A stretch of 54,094 bases of DNA from Burkholderiales bacterium (GTDB taxonomy: Bacteria > Pseudomonadota > Gammaproteobacteria > Burkholderiales > SG8-39). The DNA lies in the NCBI GenBank assembly GCA_014860355.1, contig JACZJV010000188.1, positions 1 through 54,094 of the forward strand, read 5' to 3'. Every line of letters begins with the position of its first letter. Within the stretch, counting starts at the first letter, position 1. The notes below the pieces were generated by a model. It was given only the letters and a program-made list of their open reading frames with translations. It was not told the origin of the DNA and did not search any database. Below, in pieces: positions 42,491-52,149 of the stretch. The position numbers were made by a program, and so were the translations under genes.

Positions 42491-42509
42491 AACCCGGCGA
42501 GCGGGTTTT
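42491..42509 (+). terminator. Terminator after the VOC gene
   Basis: AACCCG, loop GCGAG and CGGGTT followed by TT, directly after the VOC stop. The stem is short but ends in a T run. Confidence 0.55.
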
Positions 42510-42592
42510 CCTGCACCTAAACGCACCCTTGGCCACCGCCTTTTTGAGCGCTAGAGCTGGATTTCTGGCTGGACTTTTTCGCCGTTTGAGTC

Positions 42593-42682
42593 ATGGTCTA
42601 TGCCCGCGGCCTGATTCAGTACAGTAAGGACGGCGGGCGAGCGCGTCTGATCGGAATTGCGCGAGACATGAGCGAGCGCAAA
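42593..42682 (+). pseudogene. PAS/PAC-domain fragment
   Basis: The frame encodes QYSKDGGRARLIGIARDMSERK, the C-terminal (PAC) strand and DxxERK exit motif that normally connects a PAS sensor domain to a downstream kinase or GGDEF domain. The codons before and after this do not continue the family, so it is a short relic of a signalling gene. The rest of the 42510-42965 stretch shows no recognisable gene. Confidence 0.45.
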
Positions 42683-42965
42683 TGGGCAGCGCACACCGCC
42701 TGCCCTGAAACGGCAAACCTTAAGCCGAAGTTGGTGGGGCAAACGCCCCGGCGCACCCAGTTGGCGGCTTGCGCTGCAAGCACAATGCAATGGATAGGCG
42801 ACGGCCCCCGCTACGCCTGCCGCGACCCAGCGTTCCGCATTGCGACCGGACTTGGCATGAGCCGTGCTTAGGCGATTCATAGGCAAGCGCTCAGTCGCGC
42901 GCGCAATGGATACTGCCACGGCCGTTCACGTAGATGGCGTTGGAAGGAGACGGAGGGAACTGGAG

Positions 42966-43598
42966 ATGAGCAAGAAAAGCCGCGCCGCTGTGGCGCAACC
43001 GCGTCTGCACTTTGCCGCCGACGAGACGCGTTTGCCCTGGCTGGCCCCGCTGCTGCAGTCGTACTACACCACCGACCAGGGCGTGGCGCAGGGCATCCGC
43101 CAGGCGAGGCGCCAGGGGCGCAGCAAGCTTGCCTGCGCGAGCGGCTGTGCCGCCTGCTGTCGCACCCACAGCGAGATTCCGGTCTATCCCCTGGAGCTTG
43201 CAGGCATTGCCTGGTTCGCCGTGAAGCGGCTCGATGGCGCAGTGCGTGAAAAAGTGCGGCTGCAATTGGCGCAGCACAAGTCCATTCCGTCCTGCCCGTT
43301 CCTCGTGGACGAGACCTGCTCGATACATCCGCTGCGCCCGATAGCCTGCCGCCTTTTCAACGTGTTCGACCGCGCCTGCGCCGAGGGCGAAGACGCGTTT
43401 CACACGCGCCGCGGAGACGTGCTGGCGCCGGTGACCTTCTACAAGAACAAGGCGCTGGCCTTGATGCTCCACGATGGAGTGCCGACCGAGGCCGAGCGCA
43501 AGGCGCGCGTAGCCGACGGCAGCGTGCACCGCCTGGCGCAGAACCTGCGCAAAGTGCCCTGGGAGAATCTGGCGCTGCGCATGCAGGCCCAGGGATAG
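42966..43598 (+). CDS. YkgJ family cysteine-cluster protein
   Basis: This 210-residue protein has the YkgJ (Zn/Fe-chelating) cysteine pattern: CASGCAACCRTH at about residues 57-68, then SCPFLVDETCSIHPLRPIACRLF. Family members bind a metal cluster and are of unknown role. The region before the cluster is helical. The start MSKKSRAAV has GGAGGGA upstream; a longer frame from 42864 does not match the family. Confidence 0.8.
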   Translation: MSKKSRAAVAQPRLHFAADETRLPWLAPLLQSYYTTDQGVAQGIRQARRQGRSKLACASGCAACCRTHSEIPVYPLELAGIAWFAVKRLDGAVREKVRLQLAQHKSIPSCPFLVDETCSIHPLRPIACRLFNVFDRACAEGEDAFHTRRGDVLAPVTFYKNKALALMLHDGVPTEAERKARVADGSVHRLAQNLRKVPWENLALRMQAQG

Positions 43599-43642
43599 CG
43601 GTCCGGCAAGGAGCGCTTTCCGCCGCGAAGCACATCGCTTTC

Positions 43643-43732
43643 TTACATGTGGTCCGCCACGGCGGGCCAGACGACGCGCTCGAAGCAGCGGTGATCGACT
43701 TCGAAGTCAGGACCGCGAAGCTGGAACCTCAT
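43643..43732 (-). pseudogene. FAD-dependent oxidoreductase fragment
   Basis: Read leftward, ATG 43732 to TAA 43643 encodes 29 residues with PDFEVDHRCFERVVWPAVAD. This resembles a helix of DAO-type FAD oxidoreductases (DFEVDHxxFERVVWPALA), normally followed by about 60 residues to the C-terminus, which are absent. It is a remnant in the gap between the YkgJ-type and thioesterase genes. Confidence 0.5.
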
Positions 43733-43808
43733 GCCTGGGCGCCGCTATCCCGTGCTTATAGCCGCCGTAGGTGAGCGTAACCAGCGACAATGACGATACT
43801 ATGTGGGA

Positions 43809-44315
43809 ATGGACAGCATGCAGATACCGATCCCCTTCGACAAGGCACGCGATGTCGTGCGCCCAGAATGGATCGACTACAACGGGCACATGAATGTCGG
43901 CTATTACCAGGTGGTATTCGACTTCGCGGCGGACGTGTTTTTTGATTTTCTTGGATTGACACAGGAGTTCCGCGCACGCCACGGTTCGACCACGTTCGCG
44001 CTTGAATCGCACGGAAACTATCTGCGCGAACTCAAGTCCGGTGATCCACTGCGCTTTGAGGCGCGCCTGCTCGACTTCGACGCCAAGCGCATCCATTTCT
44101 ACCAGGAAATGTTTCACGCCAACGAGGGCTATCTCGCGGCCTCGCAGGAATCCCTGTCCGCTCACGTATCCATGGCCACGCGGAGAATTTCACCGATTCC
44201 AGCGGAACTGCTTGAGCGACTCACGGCAATCAAGGCTGCGCACGCTGCGCTCGTGCGACCTTGGCAGCTTGGCCATGTGATTCAGGCTGCGGGATTGAAG
44301 CGCGCCGGCGGCTGA
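43809..44315 (+). CDS. 4HBT hotdog-fold thioesterase
   Basis: This 168-residue protein has the hotdog acyl-CoA thioesterase motif WIDYNGHMNVGYYQVVFDFA near residue 25, with the expected Asp, Asn, His and a long central helix. It resembles thioesterases associated with carnitine/betaine dehydrogenase. The second strand region (LESHGNYLRELKSGDPLRFE) is also typical. Candidate starts are GTG 43803, ATG 43809 and ATG 43818; none has a strong site. Confidence 0.82.
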   Translation: MDSMQIPIPFDKARDVVRPEWIDYNGHMNVGYYQVVFDFAADVFFDFLGLTQEFRARHGSTTFALESHGNYLRELKSGDPLRFEARLLDFDAKRIHFYQEMFHANEGYLAASQESLSAHVSMATRRISPIPAELLERLTAIKAAHAALVRPWQLGHVIQAAGLKRAGG

Positions 44316-44571
44316 AACGATACGCTAACCAAGCAGCCCCCGTCATACGCTGCCGTGCATGGCCAATGCGTGCGGCAAGTTGCCTTTTTCAATTCGGCGG
44401 CACTGTCTGCCGCACGCCGCATATCGCGCGACCGCCGAAAACCGCTATGGAATGTGACGTTTGGACTATATACAGGCTTGGGCACTCCGGACTACGCTAG
44501 CTTTGCGTAGTACCCCCCGCGCCATGCCAGCAGGGGGGCCAGGTAGCTCACGTGCCAAGAGACGGGTGCCC
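44316..44571. other. Intergenic region with a 7-bp hairpin
   Basis: No gene is recognised. ACTACGC-TAGCTTT-GCGTAGT at 44492-44512 is a perfect inverted repeat about 60 bases before the next gene and could be part of a leader or an operator. A TATATA lies 23 bases before it. Confidence 0.3.
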
Positions 44572-45051
44572 ATGAATCCTTTCAAAGTATTCAATGATCT
44601 ATTCGCACGCCCCAAGTCCGTAGCCAAGGAAGTTTCGACAACGCAGCTGGCCTTCGCTCACGCCCTGGCAGTCGTTCGCGATTACCGCGCGTCTCACGAG
44701 AAACCGAACAACGATGCGGTTTATGGTCCCCTGCGTGCAGAAAATGATCTTCCACACAGCAAGGAAGCAATCCGACAGGCCATATTCATCCTGCAGATTG
44801 CGATCGCGTCGCCGGCGGGACGCATCGAATTGATCAACGCACTATTTCCGGACGAAGCGCAGCACGTACTGTCCGAAGGCTACGCCAAGGGTCTAGATTC
44901 CAGCCTGGCATTGCTGGACTTGTATGTCCCTGAAACCCGCCTGAAAGAGCAAAGAAAACTGGCGATGGACATTGCAAAATTCATGAACAAGCTGACGCCA
45001 GTCGAGCGCAAGACGCTGGAAGAATTGAAAATAGCTGATCGACGACCTTAG
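44572..45051 (+). CDS. Hypothetical cytoplasmic protein
   Basis: I do not recognise this 159-residue mostly helical protein (MNPFKVFNDLFARPKS, TQLAFAHALAVVRDYRAS, AIRQAIFILQIAI, KFMNKLTPVERKTLEELK). No signal peptide or membrane span is seen. The ATG at 44572 follows CGGGTG; upstream in-frame codons look non-coding. Codon use is ordinary, so expression is plausible. Confidence 0.6.
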   Translation: MNPFKVFNDLFARPKSVAKEVSTTQLAFAHALAVVRDYRASHEKPNNDAVYGPLRAENDLPHSKEAIRQAIFILQIAIASPAGRIELINALFPDEAQHVLSEGYAKGLDSSLALLDLYVPETRLKEQRKLAMDIAKFMNKLTPVERKTLEELKIADRRP

Positions 45052-45393
45052 GCCTTCCTGTTGACCGGTGCCCGCCTGCTGCTGCCGTGTACGGTTGAAA
45101 TGGGGGGGGGGGGTGCACCAGATCTGCCGCGCGGCGATGGCGGGACTGCGACACCGTCCTTGCGTTGCGCCGCACAATCGTAGTCCACGAACGTCGAATT
45201 TAGAGTATAATTCGCGGCCCTTTGCCCCGTCCGTCCCTGGACATGTGCTGGGGCAATCGGTAATTAATATCGCGGTTTCAAGAAGTTAGGGCGCGTTGTC
45301 TATCCTGTAAGCTCAGCTGGGTCACTAGACTTAATTTGTTGTATATCAATTAGTTATGGTAACAAGTTAAACCATTTTCAAAAGTCAGGAGCC
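45052..45393. other. Non-coding stretch with a G12 tract and a TATAAT
   Basis: A run of 12 Gs lies at 45102-45113. TATAAT is at 45206-45211 with no good -35 element, and several A/T-rich patches follow (45340-45380). No gene or known RNA motif is recognised. Confidence 0.4.
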
Positions 45394-45474
45394 ATGGCAG
45401 TCGCAAACCTAAACGGAATAGAAAGATTCGGACCTACGTCGGCACCACCTTCATTTTCGCAAGGAGTACTTGAA

Positions 45475-45720
45475 ATGTATGCAACCCCGATCCTTCAATA
45501 CCTGAAAAAGAACGGCCAGCAGCTTGATCGGGAGATCGCTGCCGCGACAGGGATTCCCTTGCCCAAGGTGCGCCTCTCGCTATCCGACCTATCTGCACGA
45601 GGCGAAATATCCCGCTGCAGCGTTACCAGATTCAACGACGGCAAAGCGATCGAAGGGATGCTCTGCCGCATCGCCGGAACCATTCCGCCCAAGACGCCGG
45701 GCAGGAAACCCGGCGCATAG
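45475..45720 (+). CDS. Small winged-helix-like protein
   Basis: This 81-residue protein shows ILQYLKKNGQQLDREIAAAT, GIPLPKVRLSLSDLSARGEI and SRCSVTRF, the layout of a winged helix (helix-turn-helix followed by a strand pair), suggesting a small DNA-binding regulator. ATG 45475 has AAGGAG eight bases upstream. A longer start at 45394 also has AGGAG but only two bases away, so I prefer the shorter form. The target is unknown. Confidence 0.6.
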   Translation: MYATPILQYLKKNGQQLDREIAAATGIPLPKVRLSLSDLSARGEISRCSVTRFNDGKAIEGMLCRIAGTIPPKTPGRKPGA

Positions 45721-45758
45721 GGAACCCACGCGCGACCTCGCCGTCGCCATGCGCATAC

Positions 45759-45784
45759 GCCAGCGGCGTTCGCCGCTGGCCTTT
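45759..45784 (+). terminator. Hairpin after the winged-helix gene
   Basis: GCCAGCGGCG and CGCCGCTGGC form a 10-bp perfect stem around TT (effective loop larger), followed by CTTTG. It lies 39 bases after the stop and 37 bases before the DUF1993 gene. Confidence 0.5.
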
Positions 45785-45820
45785 GCATCTTTCCATGCAA
45801 TTCCATTTTCAGGATATTCG

Positions 45821-46327
45821 ATGACACTTTCGATGTATCAGGCGAGCGTGCCGCGCTTCGCCAACATCCTTGGCAATCTGGCGAAAATCCTCGACAAGGC
45901 GCAGGCCCACGTCGACGCAAAGAAACTGGACCCCGCCGCCTTGACCGGCTATCGCCTGTTCCCCGACATGCTGCCCATGACCAAGCAGGTGCAAATCGCC
46001 TGCGATACAGCCAAGGGCGCTGCGGCGCGCCTGGCCGGGATCGAAATCCCGTCGTTCGAAGACAATGAAACGACGCTGACCGACCTGAAGTCGCGCATCA
46101 CCAGGACCCTCGCCTTCCTCCAGACCTTAACGCCGGCGCAGATCGACGGCAGCGAAGCCAAGATAATCGTGATCAAGCGCGGCGACAAGGAAAGCCGCTA
46201 TGAGGGCATGCAGTACCTGCTCGGGCATGCGCTGCCGAATTTCTATTTTCATGTCACCACGACCTACAATATCCTGCGCCACAACGGGGTCGAGATCGGC
46301 AAGCGCGACTACCTCGGCAACCCTTAG
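45821..46327 (+). CDS. DUF1993 family protein
   Basis: This 168-residue protein matches DUF1993: MYQASVPRFANILGNLAKIL at the start, RLFPDMLPMTKQVQIACDTAKG in the middle, LPNFYFHVTTTYNILRHNGVEIGK at the end. This is a DinB-like four-helix bundle of unknown function. ATG 45821 follows AGGATA; upstream in-frame codons overlap the previous gene in another frame. Confidence 0.82.
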   Translation: MTLSMYQASVPRFANILGNLAKILDKAQAHVDAKKLDPAALTGYRLFPDMLPMTKQVQIACDTAKGAAARLAGIEIPSFEDNETTLTDLKSRITRTLAFLQTLTPAQIDGSEAKIIVIKRGDKESRYEGMQYLLGHALPNFYFHVTTTYNILRHNGVEIGKRDYLGNP

Positions 46328-46536
46328 CCGTCCTGACTCGGGTCCGCGTTCGGGTTTGGCGGACCGGCCCTGAACTCGTTCGTGCGGCGTTGAAATCGCC
46401 GGTGATCCCGCGGCTGCGGTCTTGCAGGTCTGCCCAGGGTCGCGCGCGCAGCCGCGATACCCGCGCCGGCTGCCAACTCTCCCCTGCAGGCCAAAGAATC
46501 TTTTTGAGTTGCACTTGAACTGAACAGGAGTATCCC

Positions 46537-47292
46537 ATGATTGAATGGCTGGCCAGCCCCGAGGCCTGGATAGCACTAGGCACTTTGACTGCGCTGGAAA
46601 TCGTGCTGGGTATCGACAACATAATCTTCATCTCTATCCTGGTGGGCCGGCTTCCGGTCAAGCAGCGCGACTTTGCGAGGAGACTGGGGCTGGGTCTGGC
46701 CATGATTGCCCGCCTGGCCCTGCTCTTCTCTCTGTCATGGGTAATGGGACTGACCGAGCCCTGGTTCACCGTATTCAGCCAGGGGATTTCCGGACGCGAC
46801 GTCGTGCTGATCGCAGGCGGTCTGTTTCTCCTCGGCAAGGCCACGCACGAAATCCACAACAGCCTGGAAGGAATCGAAGAGCATGGCAAGGCGGCTGCCG
46901 CCGCAAGCCTGGGAATGGTACTGGTGCAGATAGCGATTCTGGATATCGTCTTCTCTTTGGATTCGGTGATAACGGCCGTCGGACTGGCCGATCACGTCTC
47001 CATCATGGCAATCGCCATCATCCTCGCTGTCGTCGTGATGCTGGCGGCGGCGAAACCCATAGGGGATTTCGTCGACGAACATCCGACCATCAAGATACTC
47101 GCGCTTTCGTTCCTGATCCTGGTCGGCGTCACACTTATGGTCGAAGGCTTCGACGTGCATGTGCCCAAGGGTTACATCTATTTCGCCATGGCATTTTCCG
47201 TCGCAGTGGAAATGCTCAATATTCGCATGCGTAAGTTGCGCTCGCAGCCGCTCAAGCTGCATAAGCAGATGCGCGACAGCGACTCAGCGTAA
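46537..47292 (+). CDS. TerC family integral membrane protein
   Basis: This 251-residue protein has seven or so membrane spans. It has the TerC family motif ALEIVLGIDNIIFISIL near residue 20 and LDIVFSLDSVITAVGL at about 135, both with acidic residues inside helices, which in the family take part in metal (manganese) export or tellurite resistance. It is of the short YgdQ/YkoY type without a CBS or CorC domain. CAGGAG precedes ATG. No manganese riboswitch pattern is seen in the 209 bases upstream. Confidence 0.88.
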   Translation: MIEWLASPEAWIALGTLTALEIVLGIDNIIFISILVGRLPVKQRDFARRLGLGLAMIARLALLFSLSWVMGLTEPWFTVFSQGISGRDVVLIAGGLFLLGKATHEIHNSLEGIEEHGKAAAAASLGMVLVQIAILDIVFSLDSVITAVGLADHVSIMAIAIILAVVVMLAAAKPIGDFVDEHPTIKILALSFLILVGVTLMVEGFDVHVPKGYIYFAMAFSVAVEMLNIRMRKLRSQPLKLHKQMRDSDSA

Positions 47293-47314
47293 CCGGGCCG
47301 GCCTTGTGGGCTGG

Positions 47315-48196
47315 TCACTGCTTAAGGCAGTCTTGCGCTGCGACAACCTGCCGGCCGGAGGCCAGGCCGACCGCGAAACGGCCCGGTGAAAGCGGCTCGA
47401 TGGGGCCGGTGACCGGCGCCGACAAATCGCAGCGACCGATCTCGACCAGACGCCCGCCCTCGAGCGCGATGATGCGCAGCTGTAGCCGTGTCGCATCCGG
47501 CACCAGCAGACGCATGCGCCCGGCAATCGACACCGGCGCCGACAACGCGAGTTCAGTCGTGCCATAGACGTGGTTCGAGAAACCGGCGAGTGCCGCGATT
47601 TCTCCCAATTCCCCGCCTATTTCCCGGTACACCTTCAGCGTGCCACCGATATGCGGGGTGATGACTGCGGCAATTTCCGCGCGCCCATCGCCGTCCAGAT
47701 CGGCGACCCCGACCGGATTCAGCCAGCGATTTTGCGTTCCGATCGCCGCGGACTGCGCGCCCAGCTTCAGGCCGTCGGCATCCAGGCGGATTATCACCAA
47801 GCGCGAACCGTGGTCGCGCCGGCTGACGATGGCAAGAATGGATACCGGCTCCTCGGGGGCGAGCTTTACCAGGCGCGGTGCAAGATCTTCGAATACCTCG
47901 TCCTGCGGCAGTTGCAGCGCCAGCTTGCGTCCGCCGCTGGTGGTCGCGCCGAGGTTCGCGTATTCGTGCGGCCACCCGAGGGCGAAATGTCCGTAGCGTT
48001 CGACCGGCACGGTGTAACGCGCTGCGACGATCGATTCCGCCCCGGCGGCCGCGGCGGCCAGTGCCGACGCGAGGGCGGCGCCAAGACACAGGCCCCTGAC
48101 CCCCGCCGGCAGGATTGCGCGCGCAGTCGCAGGCAAATTGCCGGGCGTGCTGGTGGTGCATGGGAACCGCGGACTGAATCCGTATATCGAAGACAT
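47315..48196 (-). CDS. FG-GAP/VCBS-like repeat protein, probably exported
   Basis: This protein of up to 293 residues has a signal-like segment [21 protein letters not shown] at about 35-55, unusually far from the start. It also has one calcium-loop type repeat, [19 protein letters not shown], plus beta-rich surroundings, suggesting a partial beta-propeller in the periplasm. No ribosome site precedes ATG 48196, and the first 33 codons overlap a hydrolase remnant on the other strand, so the true start may lie nearer 48100 with a non-ATG codon. It converges with terC. Confidence 0.6.
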   Translation of the reverse strand: MSSIYGFSPRFPCTTSTPGNLPATARAILPAGVRGLCLGAALASALAAAAAGAESIVAARYTVPVERYGHFALGWPHEYANLGATTSGGRKLALQLPQDEVFEDLAPRLVKLAPEEPVSILAIVSRRDHGSRLVIIRLDADGLKLGAQSAAIGTQNRWLNPVGVADLDGDGRAEIAAVITPHIGGTLKVYREIGGELGEIAALAGFSNHVYGTTELALSAPVSIAGRMRLLVPDATRLQLRIIALEGGRLVEIGRCDLSAPVTGPIEPLSPGRFAVGLASGRQVVAAQDCLKQ

Positions 48197-48269
48197 CGCG
48201 CGTCGACTTGCGCTCGACGGCTTGCTCGCGCTCAGCCTGCTTTGGCAGCAGGTCGAATTGCCGCGCTAA
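48120..48269 (+). pseudogene. Dienelactone hydrolase fragment
   Basis: Read on the plus strand, codons 48120-48235 encode [20 protein letters not shown]-type sequence continuing [11 protein letters not shown]. This closely resembles dienelactone hydrolases (GVLVVHENRGLNP.IEDVARRLA), with Gly in place of the Glu of HENRG. The normal protein is about 250-290 residues; only about 40 remain, ending at a stop after unrelated codons. The fragment overlaps the 3' end of the TRAP permease gene and the 5' end of the FG-GAP gene on the minus strand. Confidence 0.6.
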
Positions 48270-50835
48270 GCAAACGCGCGCGCTGCAGCACGATGATCAG
48301 CGCCAGCAGCAGCAGCGCCGGCAAGAACATCCACTCCTTGTCCGGACGCTCGGCTTCGAGTTCGATCGCGGTGATTTTGAATCCGGGTTCCAGGCCGAGC
48401 TTTTCGGACTGACTGCCGAATCCTACCTGCCCGACACTCACGTCGGTACCCAGGGTCACCAGCGTGAGGCCGATCTTCTTCAGCCGTTCGCGTGCCGGCG
48501 CCTTCGGTCCGAGAGGCAACAACACGCCTTTCCTGACTTCCCTGCCTTCCATCGTCAGGCCTTCGACCCACATGCGCAAGCGATCGTCAGCGGGCTTTGC
48601 TTCGATCACTTTCATGATCTCGGTCGCCGGGGCCTGAATGTGCGGCGGATAGGCCATGTCCCACCAGTAACCCGGCCGGAACAGAGTAAAGGTGATCAGG
48701 AACAGTGCAAGGGTTTCATACCAGCGTGTGCGCACCAGAAAGTATCCCTGCGTCGCGGCGGCGAATATCAGCATACCGGCGATTGCGCTGATTACCGTCA
48801 GTACCAGATGCAGAATACCGTCTATGCCGATCATCAACAGCTGCGTATTGAAGATGAACAGGAAGGGCAGCACAGCGGTGCGCAGGCTGTAGAAGAATGC
48901 GGTAATGCCGACCCTGATCGGGTCGGTGCGGGCGATCGCCGCCGCCGCGAACGAGGCGAGGCCGACCGGTGGCGTAACATCGGCCATCAGGCCGAAATAG
49001 AACACGAACATATGCACCGCGATCAGCGGCACCAGCAAGCCGCTCTGCGCCCCCAGCTCTACCACGACGGGCGCCATCAGGGTCGAGACGACGATGTAGT
49101 TAGCCGTGGTCGGCAGGCCCATGCCGAGGATCAGGCTGATCACCGCGACCAGAAACAGCATGATTATCAGGTTGCCGCCCGAGATGAGTTCGACGATCTC
49201 GGTCATCACCAGTCCGATGCCGGTGAGCGAAACAGTGCCGACGATGATGCCGGCGGCCGCTGTTGCGACACCGATGCCGATCATATTGCGCGCACCGGCG
49301 ACCATGCCGTCGAACAAATCGAGAAAACCCTGCTTCACCGAGGCGCTCATATCACCCTCGGCGCGGAAATGGACCATCAGCGGACGCTGCGTAATCATCA
49401 CCACGATCATGAACAGCGTCGCCCAGAATGCGGAGAGCCCCGGCGAGAGTTCCTCGACCATCAGGCACCAGATCAGCACCACGACAGACAGCAGATAATG
49501 CAAGCCGGATTTCAGCGTCGGCCCGGTTTCAGGCAGTTCGAACACCGGCGCGTCGGGATCATCGAGCTCGAGCACCGGTTGGCGCGAACCAAACCACACC
49601 AGGCCGACATACGCAGCGACCAGGCCGGCGCCGACGATATAGGTCGATCCGGTGGGAAATACGCCCTTGATCCAGCCGACTCCCCAGTAGACGATACCCG
49701 AAAGGACGACGAGGCCGCTGATGGTCATCAGGTAGGCGATGGTGCGCTGCGCAAACGTCGATTGGCCTCGCCGCGGCAGCCCCGAGAGGTTCGCCTTCAG
49801 CGCTTCCAGGTGCACGATGTAGAACAAGGCGATGTAGGAAATGATCGCCGGCAGGAACGCGTGCTTGATCACCTGGGTGTAGGGAATGCCGACGTACTCG
49901 ACCATCAGAAATGCCGCCGCGCCCATCACCGGTGGCATCAACTGACCGTTGACCGAGCTGGACACTTCGACCGCGGCGGCCTGATCGGGTCGGTAGCCCA
50001 CCCTCTTCATCAGCGGAATCGTGAAGGTGCCGGTCGTCACCACATTGGCGATGGAGGAGCCCGAGATGATGCCGGTGGCCGCAGAGGACACCACCGCTGC
50101 CTTGGCCGGGCCGCCGCGCATGTGGCCGAGCAGGGCAAAGGCGGATTTGATGAAGTAATTGCCTGCGCCCGCGCGATCGAGCAGCGAGCCGAACAGGACA
50201 AAGAGAAAGATGAAGCTCGTCGAAACCCCGAGCGCTATGCCGAACACCCCCTCGGTGGTGATCCACATATGCGACATGCCTTTGGAGAGCGAAGCGCCCT
50301 GGTGCGCGATCATCTCGGGCATGTATTGCCCGCCGAAGACGTAGACGAGGAACACGATCGCGACAATCGCCATCGCCGGTCCCAGCGCGCGTCGCGCGGC
50401 CTCGAGCAGCAGGACTATGCCGGCCACGGCGACGACAAGATCCATGGTCGTCGGCAGCCCGGGCCGCGTCGAAAGCTGCGCGTAGAAGAGGAAGATGTAG
50501 CCGGCGCAGAACGCGCCTGCCGCAGCGAACACCCAGTCGATGGCGGGAACGTATGCGCGCGGCGAGCGCCTGAACGCCGGGTACGAGACGAAAGTCAGGA
50601 AGATCGCGAAGGCGAGGTGAATCGAGCGCGCCTCCGTGGCATTGAATACGAGCACGCCGAATGTATAAGGCAGGGGCGACGCGTACCAGAGCTGGAACAG
50701 CGACCACGCGAGGGCGATGCCCAGCATGAACTTGGCGACCGCGCCGGTGGGCGCGCGGCCTCCCGTGTCGGATTCGGCCACCAACTCCTTTACGTTGACC
50801 TGTGCTGCGGCGTCATTTTTTTTCGGGTCGGCCAT
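48232..50835 (-). CDS. TRAP transporter fused permease (TAXI-TRAP, DctQM fused)
   Basis: This 867-residue inner-membrane protein combines the small (4 span) and large (12 or more span) TRAP permease subunits in one chain, as is usual for TAXI-type systems. The large-subunit part includes [60 protein letters not shown] and [18 protein letters not shown]. The C-terminal portion after about 770 is a soluble domain of about 70 residues followed by one final span. GGAGGGGAC precedes ATG. It lies 117 bp after the TAXI binding protein, separated by a terminator-like hairpin. Confidence 0.92.
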   Translation of the reverse strand: MADPKKNDAAAQVNVKELVAESDTGGRAPTGAVAKFMLGIALAWSLFQLWYASPLPYTFGVLVFNATEARSIHLAFAIFLTFVSYPAFRRSPRAYVPAIDWVFAAAGAFCAGYIFLFYAQLSTRPGLPTTMDLVVAVAGIVLLLEAARRALGPAMAIVAIVFLVYVFGGQYMPEMIAHQGASLSKGMSHMWITTEGVFGIALGVSTSFIFLFVLFGSLLDRAGAGNYFIKSAFALLGHMRGGPAKAAVVSSAATGIISGSSIANVVTTGTFTIPLMKRVGYRPDQAAAVEVSSSVNGQLMPPVMGAAAFLMVEYVGIPYTQVIKHAFLPAIISYIALFYIVHLEALKANLSGLPRRGQSTFAQRTIAYLMTISGLVVLSGIVYWGVGWIKGVFPTGSTYIVGAGLVAAYVGLVWFGSRQPVLELDDPDAPVFELPETGPTLKSGLHYLLSVVVLIWCLMVEELSPGLSAFWATLFMIVVMITQRPLMVHFRAEGDMSASVKQGFLDLFDGMVAGARNMIGIGVATAAAGIIVGTVSLTGIGLVMTEIVELISGGNLIIMLFLVAVISLILGMGLPTTANYIVVSTLMAPVVVELGAQSGLLVPLIAVHMFVFYFGLMADVTPPVGLASFAAAAIARTDPIRVGITAFFYSLRTAVLPFLFIFNTQLLMIGIDGILHLVLTVISAIAGMLIFAAATQGYFLVRTRWYETLALFLITFTLFRPGYWWDMAYPPHIQAPATEIMKVIEAKPADDRLRMWVEGLTMEGREVRKGVLLPLGPKAPARERLKKIGLTLVTLGTDVSVGQVGFGSQSEKLGLEPGFKITAIELEAERPDKEWMFLPALLLLALIIVLQRARLLSAAIRPAAKAG

Positions 50836-50903
50836 GTCCCCTCCAGCGCAGCCTCCAGCGCGGTGAGCTGAGGCTGTGTGCCTGCTCGAAGCGCAAATCG
50901 GAC

Positions 50904-50937
50904 AAAAAACAGGCCGGGTGCACCGCGCCCGGCCTGT
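50904..50937 (-). terminator. Terminator between the TAXI protein and the TRAP permease
   Basis: On the minus strand ACAGGCCGGG pairs with CCCGGCCTGT around a 9-base loop, followed by six Ts in sequence. As the permease gene lies just downstream, it would lower permease expression relative to the binding protein. Confidence 0.8.
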
Positions 50938-50952
50938 ATCTGCAAAGCGAGC

Positions 50953-51924
50953 TTACATCCAGCCCTTTTCCTTGTAATATTTTATCGCGCCCTCATGCAG
51001 CGGCGCAGACAGGCCGTCCTTGATCATGTTCTTCGGATCGAGATGCGCGAAGGCGGGGTGCAGCTTCTTGAAATCTTCGAAGTTCTCAAAGACAGCTTTC
51101 ACGACCTGGTACACGGAATCCGCCGGCACCTTGCTCGACGAGACGAAGGTCGCGAGCACACCGTAGGTTTGCGTCGGGTCCGGATTACCTGCATACAGAC
51201 CGCCCGCAATCGTCGCCTTGGCATAGTACGGGCTGCCCTTGAGCAGCTTGTCCACGGCCGGCCCGGTCAGCGAAACGAGTTTCGCACCGCAGGTCGTGGT
51301 CGGATCCTGAATGTTGGCCGAAGGATGGCCGACGCCGTAGAAAAAGCCGTCAATCTTGTTGTCGCACAGTGCGGCGCCGTGCTCGTCGGCCTTGAGCTCT
51401 GAGGCAAGCGAAAAATCGCTGGTCGTCCAGCCCATCGCACCCAGCAGCTCTTCCATCGACGCGCGCGTCCCGGAGCCAGGATTGCCGATGTTGAATCGCT
51501 TGCCCTTCAGATCGGCAAACGACTTTACGCCCGCTTCCTTGCGTACCAGCACGGTAAACGGCTCCGGATGGATCGAGAACACCGCGCGCAACTCGTTGAA
51601 CGGTCCCTGGCTCTTGAAAGCGCTGTCGCCCTTCACCGCGTGGTACTGCCAGTCGGATTGCGCCACACCCATGTCGAGCTCGCCGGCGCGGATGGTGTTG
51701 ATGTTGTAAACCGAGCCGCCCGTGCTCTCGACCGAACAGCGGATGCCGTGGGACTTGCGATCCTTGTTCACCAGGCGGCAAATCGCGCCGCCCGCGGCGT
51801 AGTACACGCCGGTAACTCCGCCAGTGCCGATAGTGATGAATTTTTGCTGGGCAAGCGCAGCGGGTGCCGGTACAAGCAAGGCAAATGCCAGTGCTACGCC
51901 AAGCGATTGAAATGGGATGCGCAT
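50953..51924 (-). CDS. TAXI family TRAP transporter solute-binding protein
   Basis: This 323-residue periplasmic protein has a signal peptide ([19 protein letters not shown], cleavage near ALAQ) and the TAXI start [40 protein letters not shown] and [19 protein letters not shown] are family segments for ligand binding. Substrates of characterised TAXI proteins include glutamate and other carboxylates; the ligand here is unknown. TAGGAG precedes ATG. It is the first gene of the transporter operon. Confidence 0.93.
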   Translation of the reverse strand: MRIPFQSLGVALAFALLVPAPAALAQQKFITIGTGGVTGVYYAAGGAICRLVNKDRKSHGIRCSVESTGGSVYNINTIRAGELDMGVAQSDWQYHAVKGDSAFKSQGPFNELRAVFSIHPEPFTVLVRKEAGVKSFADLKGKRFNIGNPGSGTRASMEELLGAMGWTTSDFSLASELKADEHGAALCDNKIDGFFYGVGHPSANIQDPTTTCGAKLVSLTGPAVDKLLKGSPYYAKATIAGGLYAGNPDPTQTYGVLATFVSSSKVPADSVYQVVKAVFENFEDFKKLHPAFAHLDPKNMIKDGLSAPLHEGAIKYYKEKGWM

Positions 51925-52149
51925 AGTCTTCTCCTAAGGTGCAAGGGTTTTGGAACCAGCCGCAACGGCTGCACGCGTTCGGCCGGTGGCGTACATTGTC
52001 GGGATGAGCTCGAACTAAGAACGCATGCTACGTGTGGACAATACAAGCAAGGAAGCGAGCATGTCAACCGCGTAGCGCAATTGTACGTGCTCGCGCGACG
52101 CCGGTGGCGTTCAATTCACGGGATGACCACGCCTGCAGCAGGGATTCGC
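51925..52149. other. Intergenic region before the TAXI operon
   Basis: These 225 bases lie downstream of the glutamate dehydrogenase gene and upstream of the TAXI gene, both on the minus strand. No gene is seen; a promoter for the TAXI operon is expected here, but I find no convincing elements. Confidence 0.3.

Noticed and set aside
45310-45340. tRNA-like AGCTCAGCTGGG sequence
   Set aside because: Only a D-arm resemblance; no acceptor, anticodon or T-arm pairing surrounds it.
46328-46536. yybP-ykoY manganese riboswitch before the TerC gene
   Set aside because: TerC genes often have this element, but I find none of its conserved loop sequences here.
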